Of a stretch of 64,000 nt of DNA, positions 56,179 to 64,000 are shown one piece after another. Every line of letters begins with the position of its first letter. Within the stretch, counting starts at the first letter, position 1. This DNA is from Acephala macrosclerotiorum (Eukaryota > Ascomycota > Leotiomycetes > Helotiales > Mollisiaceae), in the NCBI GenBank assembly GCA_014904845.1, contig MU119343.1:3202-67201 (forward strand). Reading direction: 5' to 3'. The notes under the pieces were generated by a model, which saw nothing but the letters and a program-made list of their open reading frames with translations, made no database searches and was not told where the DNA came from. The translations under genes were made by a program, and so were the position numbers.

Positions 56179-58988
56179 TCCTTGTTGTATCGTCAAACTC
56201 AGCTACCGGGAACGAAGCGATACTTGTCCGAACCACGAATGACTCTATTGTCGTTAAGACTTTCGCAGCTCTTCGTCCAGGTCGGCGAACGAGCTGCCTC
56301 TTCCTGAACCGATAGGTCTTGTTTCCGGTGTCGAGACCGTACCCTGGGGGTTCGTTGTTCTCATTCCAGGCTACCAGCTTCGAACTGCGCGCACCTTTCA
56401 GAGCTCGACGTCCCCAAGCTCTTTTTGGCGAAGCTTGACAGAACTTGGCGAGATGCCAAGCAGGCAATACACAGCGTTGCATTTCTATGTGTTCTGCAGT
56501 CCCTTTCTTCTCGACCTCCTCATCTCCTCCATTTCGATATCCGTGTGCTGTTGCTATTAGAGATTGGCTGATTATGTCTTCGAAATCTGGAGGGAAGTAG
56601 GAGGAGGTAGCACCCTCGACCTGAAATCATTAAGTCAGCAGGGCTCGACAAGGTGGAAGTCAGACAAGAGAGGAAAGCTCCATTACCTACTCACATGCTG
56701 TTATTCAACCCTCGAGCCTCGACTCTCGATCAGCAAGCCTTGCATCACCGGCTACCTCAACCAATATACCCAACTCGAGCGGTATCCAGTCGGCAAAGGA
56801 AACAGTCGACCAAGATATGATATGAGGTCCGGGTATATGTGGACAGACTTTTTGCAAGTGTGCAAGAATTATTCCATTGGGGGTTGCAGTTGCACCTTCG
56901 AAAGAATTAGCCACTCTCGTCCAACGATATCATTCAAGATGGGACTCACAAATTTACAACCTTCCTCAAGCTCTCCGTTCTCCATGCTCTCAGTCTTTGT
57001 CGACAATTACCATGATGATGTTGTCGCGTACGTACATGAGTGTTTCGAGCTGCTCCAAAGCCGTATGTCGAAGAACTCTCTGCAAGATTTCATTCCATCT
57101 GGACTTGTCATCGAAACCCACCAGCAACGCACTCTGTCTCGACGATGACGGGGAAACTGAAACGGGGATCTTGACAACTGAGCTTCGGCAACGACGTTCT
57201 GGACGGAGACACGTTATCGGAGCGGCGAGATCTCGAAGCTATGACAGCGGGACGACGACTCTGGGTCGTAGTCTCCGTCAGGGTCGTTCTCATCCGACTT
57301 CCCTTCCGGTATCATATCTGCCACAAGGGCAATGAGCACTAGCGAATCGAGTCGCCTCACGTCATCTCTATCGACCTTTCTCAGAAAGGAACAAACTCAA
57401 TCACAGTTTTTCTCCATCATCGCCATTGGAGATGCGGGATGAACCGAACGGGGAGCTAAGTGGTCGGATCTATGTGAACCTGGAGGCCTGGAGAGTTGGA
57501 ATTCGTCAGCGTTATCTCTCGAAGTTCAAATAGAAAAACCTACTTCAACTCGCTCCTGATTGTCAGCACGGAGACCTCTGGACCCTCTATCTTTTCGCGG
57601 AGTTCGTTAATTTCAGCGACGTCTTCCGCGTTGGCCAAGCGATACTTGCTTGGTATCTGCCTAAAAGTAAGAACAGTGAGCACTAGCGAAACGAGTTGCC
57701 AAAGGGTATCCGTCGACGGCTCCCACCCAAGAGATGGGGGGATGAAATGACCCTCTGTAATGAGGACTTCTCTCATCTTGCACAACACCTGGACCTTCTA
57801 TCTTCTCCCGAAGATCATTGATCTCAGCAACATCGTCCGCATTATCTGCCTAAAGAGCAGAACATGAGCACTAGCGAAACGAGTTGCCTTATCCATGCGT
57901 ATTTCTTCCTCCGCCAACGCTCTTGTTCAGCTTCTTGCCTTTGTGTTCTGGCACTGATTTGCGGCGGGGAGTCTTGGCGACGAATACGAAGTCGGGCTCG
58001 GATAGCTGACGGGCTTGAACACCTTGTTGCTGTTGTGCAGCATTCGATATCGAAGGAGGTGCAGAACCGCTCTGGAGATGATTCGAGAGATGTGGACTGT
58101 TTCGATTGTTCTGCTGCACCATGTCCAAGGAGCTTCCCACGGGTGAGGCGGGGTGGGCTCCTCGGTGATCTTCCGAATGTTGAAAGCTTGTGGAATGAGA
58201 CCAGGATCTGGTCTCGCCTGTGGAGGCAGTGAGCACTAGCGAAACGAGTTGCCTCTAAGACCTGCGCACTGCAGGATAAGTTGGAATCGATCTCGGTACG
58301 AGGTTTCAGTGGAGTGCTTCTCTTACCACGATTATACGCCAACCGGGCGGGAGAACGGGAACGAGCTCCGCAAGGGAGTCTGCGAGATCAGCAGACGATT
58401 TCTAGAATATGAGGATTGGATATACCTACCTCCGAAGGGCCTGGACCCGCGTCCCCTAATGGTTTTGCAGCAAAGAAGCGAAGGGGCTTGGTGAAGGCGT
58501 CTTTCGAGAATTCGCGGATTCTGCGTATGTTTTTCAGTAACGGCGATGCGCGAGGTAAGAGTGGATACGAACCCTATCAGCGCAAGGCGCCACCTCCAAA
58601 GAGGGACTCAATTGATCAAATCGGAGTTTCGAAAATGGTTGGAAAGTTGGGAGTGGGTATGGCGAGCTTCGAAAAGCGAGAGGCAAGATTTAGTCGGCAG
58701 TAGATTCGGAGCTGGATCACCTTTGCCTCCGACCACCTAGATGTCATCAGTCTAACACGCAAAACTGTTTTCTCCACTTTGGAATAGAACCTTGGACCAT
58801 TTGGATGATTCAGCAGGTAGGCAAGTCCTCTTATGGCTACGAACAATTAGGTTCTGCAGGTTGTGAGAGCTCCTGTCTTCTCAGTTCTCATCCCGCCTGC
58901 GCATACTGCATGCGGAAAGGCTCTCCTGATTATGATTATTTCCATCAAGCTGACAGAATGGCCATTGTGTCTGCTTGATTGTTGTATT
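56179..58988. other. Repeat-rich decayed coding tract
   Basis: No intact gene. Protein-like minus-strand stretches include EGATATPNGIILAHLQKVC near 56880, NAEDVAEINELREKIEGP (57.6 kb) with its close relative NADDVAEINDLREKIEGP (57.8 kb), and a 100-codon run near 57.9-58.2 kb (including LSEPDFVFVAKTPRRKSVPE). They are interrupted by stops and frame changes. The two DVAEIN blocks show a local duplication. A plus frame at 58416-58703 is also open but unsupported. Confidence 0.4.
57330..58255 (-). repeat. Four dispersed copies of a 24-base motif
   Basis: The core GAGCACTAGCGAAACGAGTT (plus strand) starts at 57678, 57866 and 58231. A copy with two changes starts at 57334. Spacing is 344, 188 and 365 bases. 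Each is preceded on the plus strand by CTGCC or CTGTGG, which on the minus strand gives a pyrimidine-containing AG 12-22 bases after the motif, as at an intron 3' end. Flanking sequences are otherwise different except for copies 2 and 3. Confidence 0.75.
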
Positions 58989-59615
58989 CTACATATTGTG
59001 ATACTGTGCTCGAAATAATACCTCTAAACTTTCTACAGCCTGCTTTCGGCACTCTGCCACCATGGTGGACCGAAATATCGAGAGGATCATGGCCGGTACC
59101 TCCCCTTCTAAGCAGCGATATGATGTCCCGTATCTGAGTTCCAACGCTTCTCCTTCCTGTAAGTGTTGAGCTTGGTAGTAGTCTCGGTCTTCTCGACTGA
59201 TTTGGTGCGAGAAATTTCTGGCTGAGGCTCCATCACCGCTCTGTTGTTGGCGATGTCTTGATGCTGCAGTGGATTCCTTTGAAAGCGCTAGGCCTGTTCG
59301 AATAGTGTCAGCTTGTGGCCATACTAACAGGAAGGGATACCCAACCTCTTGTGTGGACAGCTGAACTTTATCGCTGGGGCGTCTGATGCAGCAATCAGCT
59401 TTTCGGAAGAAGTTCCAGCTGTCAAGCATCAGTATCAACCTTTTGTCGGTTCCGGAGTAGCATGGAAGTGCTGATATCCTCCCTAATCGTGGTTGTCTCT
59501 GTTCTTGATCGATTCTCGGCCACTTCCCCCCCTCCTTGCCTTTCCCCAGCGGCTCGATGAGAACGAAACCAGACGAACTAGCAAAGGTAGAGCCGCCGGA
59601 GATATCACTCGTCAA
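58989..59615 (-). CDS. Hypothetical protein, tentative
   Basis: A 208-codon open frame starting MTSDISGGSTFASSSGFVLI. The product is polar, with REDRDYYQAQHLQEGEALEL near the end and no membrane span or known motif. Read-through of introns is likely, since the middle (around 59330) contains a possible splice junction. It could be a remnant like its neighbours. Confidence 0.3.
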   Translation of the reverse strand: MTSDISGGSTFASSSGFVLIEPLGKGKEGGKWPRIDQEQRQPRLGRISALPCYSGTDKRLILMLDSWNFFRKADCCIRRPSDKVQLSTQEVGYPFLLVWPQADTIRTGLALSKESTAASRHRQQQSGDGASARNFSHQISREDRDYYQAQHLQEGEALELRYGTSYRCLEGEVPAMILSIFRSTMVAECRKQAVESLEVLFRAQYHNM

Positions 59616-59977
59616 TAAAATATCGTTTCCTCGGCATTATTTAATGCTACTTACCCTGGAGGCCCTTACGGCTGCTTGAACTTGCTGCCAAATTACTCTT
59701 CTCTAGATATTTTCGCGGGTTGTGTTGATGTTTCACGCAGGTGAGATTGACTTTCGAGGCCGGCTCGTACAGTACCTATGTAGTTTGGGAGTAGCACCTG
59801 ATAGCAACGAAGGAAGCAGCAGCATTTTAACTAGAGTCACTGAAGAATTTTGAAGACTTATGACAGTAGAAAGTCCTATATTGGTCTTGGTCATCAATTC
59901 GTAGTGAAGTCTCAGCAGCGGAGCTCACTTCCACGCGAATCCACCATTCAACCAACTATCTATAGGCCTAGGGCCTC

Positions 59978-60432
59978 TTATATGGTACCAAGAATCGTTC
60001 CCCAGAACTTCTCCTCCTTAACCTGAGACTCCGACATCTTCTCGTCACTTTCCTCCCAATCCAACTTCCAATTATAGAAGATCTTATCAAGTTTCTCCAT
60101 CACCCCCTTCACATTCATTCCTCGTCCTTTAGTTTGACGAACGATCTCGTTGCCAACCCAATTTCCACGGATGCCAACATCTTAGCTGTCACGGAGAGCG
60201 TATGGTTGGTTGGACAGACATGCGATGGTATCGACCATCCGATCGAGACGAGCCCTGTTGGGAGCGTTGTTGGGTGTTGACGGATTCTATTCTTGGAATC
60301 AGCTTTTGTCAACTTGCTCCTATTTCAACCGAAGGCAATTCTTACCATCGCCACGGCCTCGTCGAGGAAGTCTGAGATGTTGAGGTGCCATACGGCCACC
60401 GTGCGGTCAAGTCTACGAATGGGAGCTGACAT
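59978..60432 (-). pseudogene. Two-exon gene with one nonsense codon, unknown family
   Basis: ATG 60432 opens MSAPIRRLDRTVAVWHLNIS and FLDEAVAM. A GTAAGA...AATAG intron then leads in phase to NPSTPNNAPNRARLDRMVDT, CLSNQPYALRDS, a TAA, then DVGIRGNWVGNEIVRQTKGR, NVKGVMEKLDKIFYNWKLDW and a normal-looking acidic end (EESDEKMSESQVKEEKFWGT). The single TAA is one C-to-T step from CAA. Apart from it the gene is intact, so this is either a recent loss or an unseen short intron. Confidence 0.5.
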
Positions 60433-63280
60433 TGCTTCTTTTTCGCTGATCAAATTTTTTTTTGATGAGTTCGTTGTCAACTTGTCTTTTGTTTGATGTG
60501 TTGGAGGCTCCAAAACTGCTCTCTGCCGCTACACAAGGACTCCGCCCGATCCGGCCACACTACCGACAATAGCTTCTCATGGAGATACCGTTCTCGTTAT
60601 ATTCTGTCATATTAGATCTTTGCTAAAGAATCTTCGTCTTCTGAATAGTAGCTGTTACAATGGTCAAGTGTTTCACAACAAATTAGAACATATCAGGCAT
60701 ATAAGTCCTCAAAAGTCGGTCAATATTACAGCAAGGTCAACACTACTCTATGTACAAAAGCATACCACCCATATTATGTCCTTATCCATGTCCGTGCATG
60801 TGGTAGAGAGGAATTCCGGCCGGCACCCGAGCCTCCCTTGAATCATTTGGACAAGCTTTGGGCTTTGTGCGAAGATAGATGCAGCAGCTCCTCGGTCGAA
60901 CTCTAGGATTGCGTCAGTGACTTTGCTCAAATTGCGGGGAGAAGTAGTGATAATATATTCACCTTCCTTTACCGTTCAGACACCAGGTGCTGAATTCAGG
61001 TGCCTGTTCAGGAAGAAGTCAGCATTCTGTGAAGTGACAGGGAGAGATGGAGACATTGAAGGATGATCTAGTTGGCAACGATGTAAGAACTGGCAAGGTT
61101 GATGAAACTATAGCCATGTCTGCTCCAGTTCTCGTTGAATGAGACAGTGTTCGATACGTTCGCCGTTGGCCTCGAAGGCCCTCGACGTATGATCGGCAAC
61201 AGACATGGTAGGGCAAGTCTTCAACTCACCATAAAGTTAAAGAGATACCCCAAATATTCATGCTTCTCGAGGAGGTGGCTATGACACTATTTGTAAGCCA
61301 TCAGCTCTGGACTTGAAAGGCGTCGCATTCATACAGCTGCTACCCATGGTATCCATCAAGTGATAATCTCTCCCGAACCCTGGCTAACGCACTTGTCGTT
61401 GATGACAGCCAGAATGTGAGCGGTGGTATCCATATCTTGCTCGGTGCGTTGGCGGCCAGTGGCTTATCGGGAGAAAGTTCTCAGAGTTCTCCACGGCCCA
61501 AGTCCTCAAGAGAAGTGTGGAAAAGTTGCAGTCGTAAGGGTTCCCAAAATTCATCACCCGCCCAAGAAAGAAGTCGACATTTGGTCAACTTAGCAACGAC
61601 GAGATGAAAAGGGCAATGCTGTTTGGTAATAAGAACAACAAAGCGTGACAGCGAAGACGAAAAATATTATCTTGTACCTCCGTTGCTTATCAAGGCCACA
61701 GGAGTTGCAAACTCAGCCTCGACCAAAGTTTTCTACCAAGGGTGCTAAAATACGCAACAGAATAAGAGAACCTGGCCCACTCACCATAAGTTTGTAAGGA
61801 TGACCCTAGATATTCTTGGTGCTCCGAAGCATGCCCCTCCTCCCTATTTATACATTGTCAGCCACCAAGATCGAGGGATCATTCGCCAAGCTATGTCGCA
61901 CCTTCTCAAAGAGAGTTATAGAGCCAAAGGCCCTTATTGCCTGGAGTCTTTGGGGCAGTGGACGCAACCTCTGGCTCAGCACCATCGTTGATGTCGATGC
62001 TATCTTCAGCACTTGCACCTCGGGATTGGTAGCGAGTGCCGTTCACGCTTTGGGTCCTTGCCATCCTTAACGGCCTTGCTGAATCGCGCAATTGTACCGT
62101 GCTCCTTTGGAGTTTGGTAGTACTTGGCTGTGTGCTATCTCTGGTTCTTGCGTGGACATCTGTCAGAGCGAGTCAGAAGTGTTTGTACTCGAACAAAAAT
62201 ACGTAGTCGGCGGAGAAAGACGGGTTGATAGCAATAATTGAATTGGCAGTCGTGCTTTAACACTATCTGCCATGAAATTTCATTCGTGGTAGAGAAGCAT
62301 CAAGATCAACGAGGACGGCACGACTTCGAGGGGTTGTGTGATTCGAGTTGGAGGGAGGATGGGAACAAAGCAGAACATCGCCCACGCACCATAATATTCA
62401 AGAGGGGTAACCAATGCCTCATTGCTCTCTGAAGAAAGACGCCTCTGCCCTTATTTATAGTCAGTCGCTGGGTCATTTGGAGGAAGTATCGGAAGGTCGA
62501 AACACGAGAAAGTTTTTAACGAGAAGAGAGATAGATGCATACCCGGACCTAATGATCACAACTAATTAGCAATTGAGTTGACGGCCACAGGAGCGTTTGG
62601 CGTAAAATGAGAAAATACTTGCCCCTCGACTTACTCAGAAGTAGGCACCCCTTGTAGCCCACCATTACTTCTCGGCCAAGTCGATCTTTCGCACCTTCCA
62701 CACTTGTTCTCGGTCTCACGCGAAGGATTGGTGACCTTGAACTATCCCAGGACTTTGGAGTAATCGTTGTAAAAATCAAAGGTGCCTAGAATCATGATCT
62801 GAAACTAGATAGATAGCGCCACAGAAAGGAATTCACTATGGAGGATTTCAAAGAGGGATAATTGTTATCTTTTATCTTAGTTTGTGCTCCTCAGATAACC
62901 CTCGAGGGTTCAACTCACTAGGAGGAAATATCTCGCTTAGCATTCCTGTGCACCCAAGCCGACAGAAAATGGACAAAGGCATTTAATAACACAGCCCAAG
63001 AGTCGGAAAGTTCTCGGGCATGAATTGATGTATTAATGGAGAAGTTTCAGCACCTGCCTGTCTAATTTAATGAGTACGGACTTTCACAATTCGAGGTGAG
63101 GATGAGAAAGATATTGTGCATGCTGGGTAAATGCATATGCTACCACAAGGCATTTACATTGATTTCATTGGGATACGAAGTAGGAAAGAGACTTTTCATC
63201 TAATTTGACAGCCGATGGCATTTTGATAGCGGAATCATATTGCAGACCTCTCAAATGGCTTTTGTCGAGTCGTCAAATTT
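60433..63280 (-). other. Array of related exon-like units, decayed
   Basis: Minus-strand segments of similar build recur. A short exon ending in a GTGAGT-type donor is seen at about 61226 (LEKHEYLGYLFNFM), 61788 (SEHQEYLGSSLQTYG), 62395 (SNEALVTPLEYYG) and perhaps 62925. Two of these are preceded by TATAAATA-containing sequence. A following exon APEFSTWCLNEFDRGAAASI with FAQSPKLVQMIQGRLGCRPE can be spliced at 60.8-61.0 kb. Another fragment reads AKYYQTPKEHGTIARFSKAV at about 62.2 kb. Stops and frame changes prevent any full gene model. Confidence 0.4.
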
Positions 63281-63990
63281 TGGATCTTAAATACAGCGAT
63301 GTACAAGTTCTCTACTATAAACACCTCATCAACCTCCTCCACCTTCTCACCACTATCCTTCTTGTTGTTCTAGTCCTTATTATCTTGCTTGGTAGCATTG
63401 ACCTTGGCCTCATTGAACTTGGCGGTGACATAGTCATCGGCAAAGGCTTGAAATTCCTTGAAGCGATTTTGGAAATCAGACTTGCTGGCACCGACGGCGG
63501 AGGGAGCCTGGTTCCAGGTGCTCTTGGCCACTTTTATCTCGATGATGTTGGCGTCTTGCTCTCTAGTCCATGTGAGGCCCTCTTCGCCTAGAAAGGGAAT
63601 TGTCCAGTCCGCCCGTGAAATAACCGGTATCAGAGGGTTGTGCTGTATTGGCCGAAGTCATGGAATATGTCTGGCCCAGGACCCATTTCGGGATCGGCCG
63701 AAGGAGGAGGAGGAGTAATCTCCTCGAAACGCTTGCCTGACTAGACAACGAGACGTTAGCATTTCCTCCGCGAAAGTGTTGTGATCAATGGGAAGCAAGG
63801 GTTCGAGGGTTGGCAGTTGACAGCAAAGCCCCAAACGACAACAAGAATGTAAAGGAGAACCTAAATTCGTCCTTGAATCTGAGAAATCTAGCATGGAATA
63901 GAGAGACAGGAGGTGCGGTATTATAGACGAAGAGAAATGAAGCTCAAGGCCGAGTGACTCGAGTACTCACCATGGAAATTAGACGAAGTG
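63274..63990 (-). pseudogene. Myb/SANT-like domain gene, partial or broken
   Basis: The stretch GLTWTREQDANIIEIKVAKS and TWNQAPSAVGASKSDFQNRF matches the fungal Myb/SANT-like pattern with W-x5-D, a second Trp and the recognition helix VGxSKSxVxxRxKE. An upstream exon SGKRFEEITPPPPSADPEMG joins through a TAG acceptor to a GTGAGT donor at about 63970, near the window edge. The link between the Pro-rich exon and the Myb-like exon needs a weak GTCCTG donor; without it there is a TGA in frame. A TAG after NATKQDNKD cuts off an acidic tail. Such proteins bind DNA; whether this copy is expressed is doubtful. Confidence 0.5.
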
Positions 63991-64000
63991 TTCGCTGTGG

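Noticed and set aside
57330..58255. Possible CRISPR array from four similar short repeats
   Set aside because: Spacing is irregular (188-365 bases), the organism is a eukaryote and one repeat differs. The motif is reported as a dispersed repeat instead.

Overview
The window looks like a piece of a filamentous ascomycete chromosome. The evidence is short spliceosomal introns (about 44-140 nt, GTRNGT donors, CTRAC-like branch sites), fungal-only gene families (Zn2Cys6 regulators, HET domain, HsbA, GPI-anchored Ser/Thr-rich protein), and a copia element decayed in the manner of repeat-induced point mutation (RIP). A leotiomycete is my guess for the class; it rests on general gene character, not on a search. 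Exon models were built by hand from splice signals. The multi-exon models I give boundaries for keep the reading frame across every junction.

Layout. 1-5.8 kb: a copia retrotransposon whose gag-pol is one reading frame broken by nonsense codons. 5.8-12.3 kb: AT-rich spacer, a multi-pass membrane protein with an apparent frameshift, a hydrophobic-surface-binding (HsbA) secreted protein, and a TSC13-type enoyl-CoA reductase. 12.9-17 kb: two pieces of a decayed HET (heterokaryon incompatibility) gene, N-terminal and C-terminal, lying either side of an intact membrane-protein gene. 17.8-25 kb: a RING-H2 protein, a carotenoid/stilbene cleavage oxygenase, a convergent Zn2Cys6 regulator and DPH3. 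28-29.7 kb: frataxin and AP-3 sigma, divergently arranged. 31.8-34.4 kb: two related, broken genes for small secreted proteins. 35.1-43.5 kb: a small one-TM protein divergent from cytosolic leucyl-tRNA synthetase, a GPI-anchored protein, and a histidine-phosphatase protein ending in a PCNA-binding-like motif. 46-52.7 kb: a 1041-residue protein with three Zn2Cys6-like modules, a tandem AT-rich repeat, and a six-exon 6-phosphofructo-2-kinase/fructose-2,6-bisphosphatase. 55-64 kb: a decayed, repeat-rich tract with rRNA gene fragments, a four-copy short motif, repeated exon-like units on the minus strand and a Myb/SANT-like fragment.

The conserved housekeeping genes (TSC13, DPH3, frataxin, AP-3 sigma, LeuRS, PFKFB) sit as islands between accessory or decaying sequence and do not form a pathway. 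The only local pairing that suggests shared function is the oxygenase with its convergent Zn2Cys6 neighbour. No new multi-gene system is proven. The observations I would check first are the split HET gene, the four-copy motif next to candidate splice acceptors, the triple zinc-cluster protein and the PIP-box phosphatase.
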